Shown: positions 9,041 through 20,858 of the stretch, one piece after another | Position numbering within the stretch: position 1 is the first letter of the stretch | Layout: the number at the start of each line of letters is the position of its first letter | Assembly (NCBI GenBank): GCA_023525915.1 | Contig: CP026657.1 | Span: 2,256,001 to 2,320,000 of the forward strand | Direction: 5' to 3' | DNA from: Acetispira formosa (nom. nud.) | GTDB lineage: Bacteria; Desulfobacterota; Desulfarculia; Adiutricales; Adiutricaceae | DNA length: 64,000 nt | Notes under the pieces: model-generated | Seen by the model: only the letters and a program-made list of their open reading frames with translations | Databases searched by the model: none | What the model was told of the DNA's origin: nothing | Made by a program: the position numbers and the translations under genes

Positions 9041-9860
9041 GCGGCCCAAAGGGCCGCGCGATTAAAGGACTTGGCCTGATAGGCCAACCAAAGGGTTCCA
9101 CCCTCTGGACTCCGGCTGGGGGAGGGCCCACGCGGGCCCTACCCCAGACCCCACCCGCGCCAGGGGGCGGAGCCCCCTGGACCCCCAAGATATCAGGGTC
9201 GGCTTAAACCTTCTTTTTCCCACGTCGCCGCAACTCGCTTCGGGTACGAAGCTCAGACAAGCGGCGACGCTTCTTACCGCATAAGCTTCAACCGCTGTCA
9301 CCCGCTTCACGTCGCGTCCTTACTGTTTGCTATAGGTGGCCTCATGGGCTGAGTGTTAGATCACGTATGTTCGGCTTAAATCAGCTTCCCCTTAAAGGCC
9401 CTTTCCAGTGCTGTTAGTCCGTCTCTCTGCCGCCTATCGCTTTTCAATGAGTTGCTCATTAGAAAAAAGACGGCCAAGTCTAAACGTTACAGCACTGGAA
9501 AAACTATTAGAGGGGAAAAAGTAACCAGCCGAACATACGTGAAGCCACAAACATCCTATGAAGCTGCCTATAGCAAAATGTAACAGCCCAATGTGAAGTG
9601 GCCGACAGCGGTTAAAGCGGAAGCGGTGTGAAGCGTCGCCGCTTGTCTGAGCTTCGTACCCGAAGCGAGTTGCGGCGATGCGGGAAAAAGTAAGTTGAAT
9701 CTGACCCTGACCTCTTGGGGGTCCAGGGGGCTCCGCCCCCCTGGCGCGGGTGGGGTCTGGGGTAGGGCCCGCGTGGGCCCTCCCCCAGCCGGAGTCCAGA
9801 GGGTGGAACCCTTTGGTTGGCCTGTAAGGCCAAGTCCTTTATCGCGCGACCAAGGGCCGC
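9041..9860. repeat. Family 1 palindromic element, copy 2 (820 bp)
   Basis: Same palindromic element as at 1099-1920, reversed. The outer arms (about 230 bases) are near-identical to those of copy 1. The core between CCAGTGCTGT and ACAGCACTGG is the reverse complement of the copy 1 core, and the extra flanking bases also swap sides (ATTTAAGAAATG on the left, GGGCCGCTCTCCT on the right). Nothing else is in the 890-base gap between the gene ending at 9021 and the one ending at 9914. Confidence 0.9.
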
Positions 9861-9913
9861 TCTCCTAAAACATCTCCCCGCCCGGCGAGCAACAAACCAC
9901 ACATAGATGATGA

Positions 9914-11077
9914 TTATTCGGTGGCGGTCAGAGGAGCAACTTCCGCCGCCTGAGGCGGGCTGAGGGCGGCGGCCGCTTCGGCCGCCTCATATTCCTCACG
10001 CAAAGATTCCACCAGCTTTTTTACCGAAACTATATCGCTTACCCGTCCAACATTGGCCCCGGCAAAGGCAAACCCTCGATCCATGTGGCCTTTTTGAGCG
10101 TTGACCAAGGCCAAGCTGATGCAGTATGGCGTAGTCGCGGGATCGCAGGTCTTGATGCAGTGATAAATGCAGTGGGGGGGCTTCTTCATGCCGTTCTCCA
10201 TATCCTCCAGGAACTGGGAACGAATGGCCCGGCCAGGCATGCCCACCGGGCTCTGAATGATCATCTGATCCTTTTCAGTGGCCTCCATAAAGGCTTTTTT
10301 AAAGGTCAGTGAAGCATCACACTCCCAGGTGGCCACAAAACGGGTGCCCATCTGAACACCAGCCGCGCCCAACTGCATCATGTTATAAATGTCGGCCCCG
10401 GTGTAAACTCCGCCGCCAACCACCACGGGAATGGCTCGGCCGCATTTGTCCTCAAAGGACTTCAATGCTTCAATCACCTGCGGCACAATCAACTCCAGCC
10501 GGTGATCGGCCGAATCCAGCTCGGCTCGCTTGAAACCCAGATGGCCGCCAGCCAAAGGCCCCTCCACCACCACAAGGTCAGGGGCCTTGTTGTAGCCGGA
10601 CCACCATTTTTTCGCAATGAGTGATGCGGCCCTGGCCGATGAAACTATGGGGGCTATTTTGGTGTGAATCTCCTCTTGTGCCTTTTCAGCCGCCTCCCTT
10701 AAATAGGACGGCAAATCCAAAGGCAAACCCGCCCCGGAAAAAATAACGTCCACCTTCTCCGTTACGGCGGTGCGCACCAGTGAGGCAAAGTTACAGAGGG
10801 CCACCATTATATTAACGCCAATGAGGCCGGAAGCGTCCTGGCTTTTTTCGCGGGCCTGCCTGATTTCGGCGGCCAAGCCGCGACTGTCGGCTTCAATGGG
10901 ATTTTTGGCTATGTCTTTTTCCCGAAAACCAGCCAGAGCACCGGCAATGACGCCGATACCGCCCTCGTTGGCCACGGCGGCGGCAAGGCTGTGAAGGGAA
11001 ACACCAATGCCCATGCCACCCTGAATAATGGGCAGCGGGATGGTTTTGTCACCAATGGTAAGAGTTGGGAAAGGCAT
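9914..11077 (-). CDS. Nitronate monooxygenase / 2-nitropropane dioxygenase-like flavoprotein
   Basis: FMN-dependent TIM-barrel oxidoreductase, 387 residues from the ATG at 11077, chosen because AAAGGA lies 9 bases upstream. Visible motifs are the N-terminal IIQGGMGIGVS flavin loop, the central EGPLAGGHLG segment that holds the active-site His of the family, and the phosphate-binding VVVGGGVYTG...GAAGVQMGTRF region. A C-terminal insertion has four Cys (CIYHCIKTCD...YC), which is frequent in versions from anaerobes. The family oxidises alkyl nitronates or, in FabK-type members, reduces enoyl-ACP; this sequence alone does not decide. It is the last gene of the minus-strand block downstream of the chemosensory genes. 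Confidence 0.85.
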   Translation of the reverse strand: MPFPTLTIGDKTIPLPIIQGGMGIGVSLHSLAAAVANEGGIGVIAGALAGFREKDIAKNPIEADSRGLAAEIRQAREKSQDASGLIGVNIMVALCNFASLVRTAVTEKVDVIFSGAGLPLDLPSYLREAAEKAQEEIHTKIAPIVSSARAASLIAKKWWSGYNKAPDLVVVEGPLAGGHLGFKRAELDSADHRLELIVPQVIEALKSFEDKCGRAIPVVVGGGVYTGADIYNMMQLGAAGVQMGTRFVATWECDASLTFKKAFMEATEKDQMIIQSPVGMPGRAIRSQFLEDMENGMKKPPHCIYHCIKTCDPATTPYCISLALVNAQKGHMDRGFAFAGANVGRVSDIVSVKKLVESLREEYEAAEAAAALSPPQAAEVAPLTATE

Positions 11078-11253
11078 TAAATCAGGTCCTTTATCCGGCT
11101 TCCGAATGGGCGAAGCCACAATATATGTATTAAAATCGCCGGTTCAGTACCCCACCGGGGTAATGGCCGCCGTTGCTGTATGTCGCGCCATAAAAGCCCG
11201 GCCGGGATTTTTTCCAGTGGCCTGGCCAGATTTCACTTTATCAGTCCATAGTA

Positions 11254-11826
11254 TTAATGCTTCTGCCGGGTGTCCAGAGCCTGAAAACCGGCAAACAGAA
11301 GATTTCGCTCATCGGCCGCAATAGCTGTGCCCGGATCGGAGGCGATACTCTCATACGGGTCAATATTTTCCAGGGACTCACGGCCCATTTTCCCGGCCGC
11401 CGCCTTCATCAGCTCATCCACCGTCCGGCTCTCCCAAGGCCTGGCCAGAGCCAGCCCATAGGCCACTTCCAGAGAGGCCAGAAGACTGTCCTTCTCCACT
11501 TCAGCCGTCAATTCCGCCAGCCAGCGCCTGGCCCGGTGCTCGTCGGCGTCGGGCATGATCACCGCGGCCCGGTCGGCCGACAAACGCGCGGCCAGATCAA
11601 TGCGGCGCAGAGAATAACGCAGTATCCGTCCCAAAGCGGCCCAGGAAGAACTCCCAAGGCCGGGAGCGTCAATCAGCACCAGACTCAGGGGCCGCTCCCA
11701 GCGATCCAGACGGGCCAGTTCCTGCGTCAGCACGGACTTGAAATGTCCCGAGTGATACAGGCCGCTTTCCTCTTCCAGGCAACAGGCTCCGTCAGGCACG
11801 GCGGCGTTTTTGGTATTCTCTTCCAA
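11254..11826 (-). CDS. Degenerate GGDEF domain protein
   Basis: 190 residues. The core reads like a diguanylate cyclase fold: FKSVLTQELARLDRWERPLSLVLIDAPG (beta-1 region), then a helix and RRIDLAARLSADRAAVIMPDADEHRARRWLAEL. In active enzymes the segment after ARL is GGDEF; here it is SADRA, so catalysis is not expected. A C-terminal stretch continues the fold (LEVAYGLALA at the second helix-sheet). It starts 40 bases from the stop of cheB, on the same strand, so co-transcription is likely. A c-di-GMP binding or scaffold role is possible but not shown; the nearby PilZ protein is the only other c-di-GMP-related gene here. Confidence 0.75.
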   Translation of the reverse strand: MEENTKNAAVPDGACCLEEESGLYHSGHFKSVLTQELARLDRWERPLSLVLIDAPGLGSSSWAALGRILRYSLRRIDLAARLSADRAAVIMPDADEHRARRWLAELTAEVEKDSLLASLEVAYGLALARPWESRTVDELMKAAAGKMGRESLENIDPYESIASDPGTAIAADERNLLFAGFQALDTRQKH

Positions 11827-11866
11827 ACTGACCTCTGATTTAAAAAAACTGGACTTCCAGACCTGA

Positions 11867-14531
<2,665 letters not shown>

Positions 14532-14718
14532 ATTGAAACCTCAATATTTTCATAACATGCTTATCCAAATTATTTGAAAGACCACCGGAACGCCCTTTGG
14601 ATTCTTGCGTCCCCGATGTACGGGCTGAGCCCCTTCGCTATAACAGTGCGCCAATAAAAGTTCTATGACTGTATATTATGTTAAAAATTCATCGTTTGGA
14701 ACCGCTGCCGGTTCAGTC

Positions 14719-15222
14719 TCAGCCGAAAGTAAGCTCTTCATCGGTCAGAATGAGGTCAATATCCAAAATGATTATGACCCGGTCTTTGGTTTTAGCCATG
14801 CCCTTGATGTATTCACTCTTCAGGCGGGCCCCGAAATTAGGGGCTGCTTCAATATTTTCAAATGGAATATTAATAACTTCAGAAACAGTATCAACCACTA
14901 TGCCCATTTGAACCTGGCCGTGGATCGATTTGAATTCAATGACGATAATGGAGGTGCGCTCATCATATTCAGATTCGGCCAAGCCGAATTTAAGCCGAAG
15001 GTCAATGACCGGAACCACCTTCCCGCGCAGATTGATAAGGCCCTTCATGAACATGGGCGTCTGGGGGACGGCCGTGATATCCATCATGCCGTTGATTTCC
15101 CTCACCTTGAGAATGTCGACCCCGTAATATTCGCCATCCAGTTCAAATTGCAGGCATTTATTGTCATGCTCCATCCCTGAGTGAATGGCGGTGTCGTTAT
15201 TCAAACCTGATCCGGTGGTCAT
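14719..15222 (-). CDS. cheW: CheW-like coupling protein
   Basis: 167 residues. Contains the CheW fold with LQFELDGEYYGVDILKVREI, the PMFMKGLINLRGKVVPVIDLRLKFG core and VVDTVSEVINI. It links receptors to CheA at the membrane. GGAG sits 9 bases before the ATG. A short N-terminal extension (about 18 residues) precedes the fold. It is between cheA (270 bases upstream) and cheR (187 bases downstream). The second CheW-like gene at 59546 shares the same motifs (RGVISLRDKVIPVVELRLKLG) and may be an alternative coupling protein. Confidence 0.93.
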   Translation of the reverse strand: MTTGSGLNNDTAIHSGMEHDNKCLQFELDGEYYGVDILKVREINGMMDITAVPQTPMFMKGLINLRGKVVPVIDLRLKFGLAESEYDERTSIIVIEFKSIHGQVQMGIVVDTVSEVINIPFENIEAAPNFGARLKSEYIKGMAKTKDRVIIILDIDLILTDEELTFG

Positions 15223-15491
15223 TCGTGAAATCTCCTGTGAGGCCCGATGGAAGCCCAGGGGGCGATGAATACTCCAAAAACCGGTTTTTTGACAAGGCTT
15301 TTTACAGACCGGTTATAAGATAATCATAAAAAGGCGCGGATGCAAATACAGCTAAGGCCGGGAATACCCGCGCACCAGTTTAGAAATAAAGCAAATTTAT
15401 TTTAACATAAACAGCTCAAAGGGCCAATGAGCAATTCTAAATACAATTTAATCCGCACCGCTCACGCAGCGGCGGCCGCCAAGGAGGCGCG

Positions 15492-18071
15492 CTACATGCC
15501 CATGTCCCAGGAGTCGCCGCCGCCTTCGCCCATATCCCAATCACCTCCGGCGTCGCCTTCGCCGCCGAAACTGACCGGGCCGCCCGTACCGGTGGCCTCA
15601 AAAAGCCCGGCCACATCCAGAATCAGGCCCACCCGGCCGTCACCCAGAATGGTGCCGCCGGCCAGAGCCCGCACATGCTTGAGCCTCTCGCCCAGCGACT
15701 TGATGACGACTTCCTGCTTGCCAAGAACTTCATCAACCATCAGACAGCGGGGCTGGCCTTCATTTTCAATCACCACCACCAGAGCCTCATTGGGGTCGGC
15801 CAGGGCCCCATGAGCCCCGACGATGCGGTCCAGGCGCATCAGCGGCAACAGGCGGTCGCGCACCTTGATCATTTCCCCCTGATTCCTGACCGTGAAATAA
15901 TCGGCCTGCTCCGGCCGGAAAGATTCAATAATGGAAATGGTGGGCAGAATGTAGCGATGTTCGCCCACCCGCACGATCATGCCGTCGATAATGGCCAGGG
16001 TCAAGGGCAGACGTATGGTCATGGTTGAGCCTTGCCCGCGCACGGAAGTGAAATCCACCTTGCCCCGCAGTTTCTCAATGGACTGCTTGACCACATCCAT
16101 GCCCACGCCCCGACCGGAAACGTCGCTGATCTTATCGGCCGTGGAAAAGCCGGGCTGAAAGACCAGGGCGTGAATGGCGGCTTCGCTCAGCATTTCGCCG
16201 GGTGAGACCAGACCCTGGTCAATGGCTTTTTTCAGCACTTTATCAGTATCGAGGCCGCGCCCGTCATCGGTCAGTTCGATGACGACATTGCCGCCCTGGT
16301 GGTAGGCCTTCAGGCGCACCGTGCCCTGGGGGGGTTTGCCGTTCTCCCGCCGCTCGGCCGGAGTCTCGACTCCGTGGTCGAGAGAGTTGCGGACCATGTG
16401 GACCAGTGGATCATAGATGGATTCCACCATGTTGCGATCCACTTCGGTATCGCTGCCGACGGTTTCGAATTTAACGTCTTTTTCAAATTTGTGAGCCAGA
16501 TCCCGCACCAGACGGTTCATCTTCTGGAAAGTCTGATGAATCTGGACCATGCGGAGACTCATGGCGTTGCGCTGAAGCTCGGAGGTGATGCGGCCGACCA
16601 GGGCCAGATCCTTATTGACTTGCTGCCCCTTGAGGGAGGTGATCATTTCGTTGGAGGTAATCAGCGACTGGGCGATAACCAGCTCGCCCACCAGATCTAT
16701 CAGGCCATCGAGCTTTTTGGTCTCCACCTTGACCGTCTGGGCCATAATCTGGCCGCCCCGGCCCCCGATGCCGCCGCCCTCGCTCTGCTTCTGTTCACGC
16801 AGGGCAATGGCCACTTTGTCGGGCGCGCCGATTTTGGATTTGACCAGAAACTCTCCCAGCTTGGTTTCGCGCTTTTCCTCCTGATTTTTCATGGCCATGT
16901 CTATCTGCTCATAATCAAGCTTGCCGCTGGCCACCAGGATTTCGCCGATCTTCTTGCCGGGGCTGTTTTTCTGCTCTTCCAGGGCTTCTTCCAGATCCTC
17001 CTGGGTGATGAATTTCTCCGCCACCAGGATATCGCCCAAAGTGACTTTGCGGGCATTTTGCTGGGCTTCAATCAGCCCGCCTAAGTCACCTTCGGATATA
17101 AGCCCCTTTTCCACCAGGATTTCGCCGATTTTCTTCGGCTTGGGCGCTGAGGCCGCGCCCGAGCCCGATGGCGGCTGGTCCATGACAACCGGCATGATGC
17201 CCTGCCGGGCCATCCACAATTGCTCCAGAAATCCGCTCAGCTCTTCGCTGGAATAGGAATCGGGGGCAATCAGCCAGCTTCGGCCGTCCGGCCCCAGCTC
17301 CAGGCCCCGCAGCCCCTTCAGGACATAATCGCCGGCTTTCAGCAGAATATCGGTGACCGCGGTGGAATAAGGCACATGCTCGGCCACCACATATTCAATC
17401 AGGTCATTGGAAGAGGAAGTCAGGGTGGCCAGATCTTCCAGTTGCAAAAGACTGGTCGCGCCCAAAATGGTGCGCATGTTGCTGGTCAGCGAACCCAGAG
17501 CGCTCAAGGGATCGTTTTTCTGCTCTATGGCCACCAGAAGAACCTGCAGCTCCTCCACCGCGGCCACGAATTCCTTTTTGAAATGCTCCACCGACAGCGA
17601 CCAGCCGAGTGAGGCCTCGCTTGAATCAGGCTCGTCATCAAGATGCTGGGGGATGGAAGACGGCTGGGCCACCGCCGGGGAGGACATGGCCTGGCCGTCT
17701 TCGGCCAGGAGCCCTTCGGAAGTTATCAGGGAGGTGAAGGAAGCGGCCCAGCCGGCCACATCGCCTTTAAAGGGAGCCTTGACCGGCAGAGCCCTGGCCA
17801 GTTCCTGAAGCATGGTCAGGCCGTCGCCGACCAGGGTTATGGCCTGATCCACATCATCTATCTGGCCGCGGATGACGGCTTTGAGGCCCTCGATGAGGCC
17901 GTCGATCACCTGTCCGGGGAGTTCTGATTCAAGGGGGGCGAAAGATTCCGGCAGGGCTTCAATCTTGCCCAGAACATCGCTGATCTCGACCAGGTTGTCC
18001 GTGGAGATCATAATGAGATCCAGGCCGATCGCGTTCAACTGTTCTTCTAATTTTTCAAGATCGAAAGCCAT
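15492..18071 (-). CDS. cheA: CheA-type histidine kinase with unusual N-terminal half
   Basis: 859 residues. The C-terminal half is a complete CheA core: dimerisation helix (KLDGLIDLVGELVIAQSL, from 453), ATPase with N-box HMVRNSLDHG (558-567), G1 DDGRGLD (602), the FSTADKISDVSGRGVGMD loop and GQGSTMTIRLPL, and a C-terminal CheW-like domain. The N-terminal half is odd. Residues 160-230 align with the Hpt (P1) domain, but the phospho-accepting His position reads R200 in NMRTILGATSLLQLEDL, and no other His fits an Hpt motif. Residues 314-410 hold four motifs KIGEILV/TLGDILV/KIGEILV/KLGEFLV spaced exactly 30 residues, like the MshEN (GspE N-terminal) repeat. The kinase may phosphorylate an Hpt on another protein. 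Upstream is the receiver gene, downstream cheW. Confidence 0.93.
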   Translation of the reverse strand: MAFDLEKLEEQLNAIGLDLIMISTDNLVEISDVLGKIEALPESFAPLESELPGQVIDGLIEGLKAVIRGQIDDVDQAITLVGDGLTMLQELARALPVKAPFKGDVAGWAASFTSLITSEGLLAEDGQAMSSPAVAQPSSIPQHLDDEPDSSEASLGWSLSVEHFKKEFVAAVEELQVLLVAIEQKNDPLSALGSLTSNMRTILGATSLLQLEDLATLTSSSNDLIEYVVAEHVPYSTAVTDILLKAGDYVLKGLRGLELGPDGRSWLIAPDSYSSEELSGFLEQLWMARQGIMPVVMDQPPSGSGAASAPKPKKIGEILVEKGLISEGDLGGLIEAQQNARKVTLGDILVAEKFITQEDLEEALEEQKNSPGKKIGEILVASGKLDYEQIDMAMKNQEEKRETKLGEFLVKSKIGAPDKVAIALREQKQSEGGGIGGRGGQIMAQTVKVETKKLDGLIDLVGELVIAQSLITSNEMITSLKGQQVNKDLALVGRITSELQRNAMSLRMVQIHQTFQKMNRLVRDLAHKFEKDVKFETVGSDTEVDRNMVESIYDPLVHMVRNSLDHGVETPAERRENGKPPQGTVRLKAYHQGGNVVIELTDDGRGLDTDKVLKKAIDQGLVSPGEMLSEAAIHALVFQPGFSTADKISDVSGRGVGMDVVKQSIEKLRGKVDFTSVRGQGSTMTIRLPLTLAIIDGMIVRVGEHRYILPTISIIESFRPEQADYFTVRNQGEMIKVRDRLLPLMRLDRIVGAHGALADPNEALVVVIENEGQPRCLMVDEVLGKQEVVIKSLGERLKHVRALAGGTILGDGRVGLILDVAGLFEATGTGGPVSFGGEGDAGGDWDMGEGGGDSWDMGM

Positions 18072-18353
18072 GGCTGCCTTTCACGGGTTCTGTCGGCCGC
18101 AAATTTCCGGCGGGGCCGACCGGTTTTTTACAGAGTGTCAATTTATGAATGTTCCATTTAAAATTATCTTTTAACGTCACACGGTCAGTATGCCGCGAAC
18201 AGGCGGCACACGGGCCTATAAAACAAACTATGCCTTTCGCGGAATGCTCCGATCCGGCGGACGGAGCACCCTCTTGGTCAGGCCTGACATATACATGATA
18301 TTTTCAGCCGCCAGGAAAAACCATCCGCCCGGCGGCCGGATTCACGCCCGAAT

Positions 18354-18851
18354 TTAATGGAGGTGTCCCTCATCGGGCTGCTCACCGGTATACTGCGAAA
18401 ATTCGTCGTCGGCCTCATTGGGCGACGGGCCGTTTTCGGCCTCATCACCATCGCCGGAGTGCGGGGTATCGGCCAGCAGAATATGCTGCCAGCGGATAAT
18501 GCGCTCCCGTTCGGCCATGACGGCTCTCACTATATCGTTGAAATATTCCGGCCGTCGGGGAAAGTAGTCGGCGAGTCCGTTGGAGATGGCTTCTATCATG
18601 CCAAGGAGGCTCGGGTTGGCGGAAATGACGATCATTCTGGCCAAAGGGCAACGGTTTAAAACTTCCCTGGCCAGGGTGTGACCCATTAACAGGGTGCTGT
18701 CGGCCAGAAGGAATTGAATACTGTTTTGCTTGATGTAAGACAGGACAGCCGAGCTGTTTTCCATGGCCATGACTTCAAAACCGTGTTCGGTAAGTTTATC
18801 GATCAAGGGCTCCAACAGTTCGCGGTCCCGTCCGACAATGATAACGCGCAT
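18354..18851 (-). CDS. Degenerate receiver (response regulator-like) protein
   Basis: 165 residues: a CheY-like receiver plus a 45-residue acidic tail. The phospho-site Asp is present (FLLADSTLLMG, D51). The acidic pocket that binds magnesium is altered: where receivers have DD, this reads GRD (residues 7-9), and the conserved Lys near the end is replaced in GLADYFPRRPEYF. Phosphorylation by CheA is therefore doubtful. The Thr/Ser switch is VISAN. It is the first gene upstream of cheA on the same strand, 282 bases away. It may act as a phosphorylation-independent partner of this CheA. Confidence 0.8.
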   Translation of the reverse strand: MRVIIVGRDRELLEPLIDKLTEHGFEVMAMENSSAVLSYIKQNSIQFLLADSTLLMGHTLAREVLNRCPLARMIVISANPSLLGMIEAISNGLADYFPRRPEYFNDIVRAVMAERERIIRWQHILLADTPHSGDGDEAENGPSPNEADDEFSQYTGEQPDEGHLH

Positions 18852-18974
18852 ACCGCCTCTTTATTATGGCACATATTTGTCAAACCGCCGATGGGTTTCG
18901 TGGTATCCTGAAACCTATGGGTCTGACAACAATTATATTATAATACATTAACACGACAGACTGTTTTTGTAAAT

Positions 18975-19100
18975 AGTGCGTGGTCCGCACGGGACTGGGT
19001 CTGGGTGAGATTTTCCCTGGGCGTTGCCTATGGCGGCCATCATCGTATTTGGAGCGGCGCCCCGTGCCTATGGCCTCTTTTTGGCGGGGTGCGGTAAGGA
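18975..19100. repeat. Family 3 short palindromic repeat (locus 1)
   Basis: Carries GCGTGGTCCGCAC, CTGGGTCTGGGTGAG and the family signature GGCGGCCATCATCGTATT followed by GGAGCGGCGCCCC. The 390-base gap 18852-19244 holds this repeat, then a hairpin terminator; I see no gene in it. Confidence 0.75.
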
Positions 19101-19149
19101 TGTCCTAAATGCTCAAAGCGGAATTGACGAACCAGGCTCTTAACCTCCG

Positions 19150-19195
19150 AAGCAAAAGGCTTCAGCCGTTTCCGGTTGAAGCCTTTTGCTTTTTA
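19150..19195 (+). terminator. Hairpin terminator
   Basis: AAGCAAAAGGCTTCA pairs with TGAAGCCTTTTGCTT around a short loop, with T5 on the plus strand. The gene it would serve on the plus strand is not visible; the phosphoesterase gene ends 50 bases away on the minus strand, and the A-rich left side is weak as a minus-strand tail. Confidence 0.7.
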
Positions 19196-19244
19196 AAACC
19201 TGCCGCGCCCGGCAAAAACAAGCCGGACGCTTTTATGCCTCTCT

Positions 19245-20474
19245 TTATTTTTCATTGACAACTGGCCACGCCACAGGAGAAAGGCCTTTGTTTTTCCATT
19301 CAAACAAAGCCGGTGCGCCTGATTCCGCGATAACCACAATCTGGCCGAATTCTCTTTCCGTCCAGGCTCCGCTGTTGAAATACCAGTCCTGGTAACGGCA
19401 GGCTATGTGGGTATGGCCCGCCACGATATTACATTTACCGCCCTGCTCCTCACGAATCTTGCTAATCTGTGCCAGATGGTCTTTCAAAAGCTTGTTGGGC
19501 TTGAAGCCATCCGCCTGGTCATTCTCGTCGCAAGTTTCCGGTGATCCGCCGTTGCCCCGCTCACCGCTCTCTTGGTCGGCGCAGCCTTTCCGCCGGGCGA
19601 ATTCGTTCAAGGCGGCCGTGAGGTAACGAATGGCCAGATCATCACCCGGCCGGCAAGCCCCGTCCGGCAATGCCCGGTCATTGGGCACGGCCACTTGATT
19701 GGCCTGCCAGGATCTTTGCAATAACTGCCGTTCCAGGCTGATCATATCCGGGCTGCCCCAGAACTCCTCCGGCGACCTGCCTGAAACCGTGGAAGCGCCT
19801 GAGCCTTCCAGCCCGCCTTCCACCCCGCCGGAATGGCGGAGAACCAATTCTTTGGTCATCCAGTTCCAAAGTTCCAGCAGCGCTTCTCCAATCTCCGTTA
19901 AACAGACCTGAACTCCATATTTGCATTTTGGTGGATCAAGATAGGGTGACCCCGCCCAGTCTTCCACCATGGCCGCCAGAATAGCCAGCGCCCTGCCGCT
20001 TACCGGAAAGGTGCCGCTGTTGAATGGGTCGCCTTCATGGCCGTGTAGAAAGTAATAGGGCTTGCCGCCGATAGTGTCCATAAAAGGGGGGGAAAGATGC
20101 TTAAAAAATGAATGGTTCAGCCATTGAGTGTGGTTCACGAAAGCCCTGAAATCGGCGTCGTGGTTACCTACAACAAATTTCAACCGGTCGGGGTTGTCAT
20201 TTCCAAATTTGGCCAAACGGTCCAAAAGAGGCTTGCGCACTTCCAGAACCTCAGCTATGGGCGTCTGCCAGAACTCGAACAAGTCGCCGAGAATCAGCAA
20301 CGAAGCAGAGGGTTGTTTTTCAAGGTAATCAATAAATTCCAGCATATGCCGGCCATGACTCCAAACCTCGAAATTATCTCTGGACATAGCCTGATCGCCT
20401 TTGTGGCGCTTCTTTGAGGCTCTCTCGGCGGCCCCCATGTGGAGATCACTGATCACATAAAGAGGTGCTTTCAT
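19245..20474 (-). CDS. Calcineurin-like metallophosphoesterase, LpxH-like
   Basis: 409 residues from the ATG at 20474, chosen because AAAGGG lies 9 bases upstream and homology starts there. The metal-binding motifs appear in order: YVISDLHMG (DxH), LILGDLFEFW (GD), VVGNHDAD (GNHD), FLHGHEGDP and AGHTHIA (GHTH). DLHMG, GDLFEFW and GNHD are arranged as in UDP-2,3-diacylglucosamine hydrolase, but LpxH has about 240 residues; here a central insertion of about 170 residues with low-complexity Gly/Glu stretches separates the last two motifs. A lipid A role is possible for a Gram-negative, but a general phosphohydrolase is equally likely. No lipid A genes are adjacent. Confidence 0.8.
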   Translation of the reverse strand: MKAPLYVISDLHMGAAERASKKRHKGDQAMSRDNFEVWSHGRHMLEFIDYLEKQPSASLLILGDLFEFWQTPIAEVLEVRKPLLDRLAKFGNDNPDRLKFVVGNHDADFRAFVNHTQWLNHSFFKHLSPPFMDTIGGKPYYFLHGHEGDPFNSGTFPVSGRALAILAAMVEDWAGSPYLDPPKCKYGVQVCLTEIGEALLELWNWMTKELVLRHSGGVEGGLEGSGASTVSGRSPEEFWGSPDMISLERQLLQRSWQANQVAVPNDRALPDGACRPGDDLAIRYLTAALNEFARRKGCADQESGERGNGGSPETCDENDQADGFKPNKLLKDHLAQISKIREEQGGKCNIVAGHTHIACRYQDWYFNSGAWTEREFGQIVVIAESGAPALFEWKNKGLSPVAWPVVNEK

Positions 20475-20539
20475 AACACGACCCTTTCCGGCCGATAAAA
20501 CGGCCCCATTCCTTGCGTGCAAACGCAGGTGAGTGTTGA

Positions 20540-20720
20540 TGCGCCATATTTTTACTAAAAATTATTTTAAGACAATATTAATGTGAAATAAAGCAAAAAA
20601 AATAGATCAATTATTTCTAGTTGTTTATTAATTAACAAATACTTCTTACATTCGTGAATATTTTTAGATAAAAAACACAACTTGTTTTTAAATATTATAA
20701 GCAATTGTCAAGTGAAGAGG
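20540..20720. other. AT-rich stretch in the intergenic region
   Basis: About 180 bases with very low GC, unlike the GC-rich surroundings, containing many A/T runs (GTTTATTAATTAACAAAT) but no gene. The 1,010-base gap 20523-21534 holds this stretch, a family 4 composite repeat, then the promoter and leader described below. The AT-rich part may contain the promoter of the phosphoesterase gene. Confidence 0.6.
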
Positions 20721-20858
20721 ATTTAAAATTCTTGTCAGCCTCTTTGGGGACTGGAAAGCGAATATAGTCAAGCGGGAGCCGGAAGCCGGGGATAAATGGT
20801 TTACTGAAGTTTTAAGCGTTTCTCAGCATAGGACAGAAAAAGGCTTGTAAACGCGAAC

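Noticed and set aside
9612..9902. 96-codon minus-strand frame in family 1 copy 2
   Set aside because: It lies in the repeat arm and runs into the opposite-strand palindrome; the equivalent frame in copy 1 differs by shifts.
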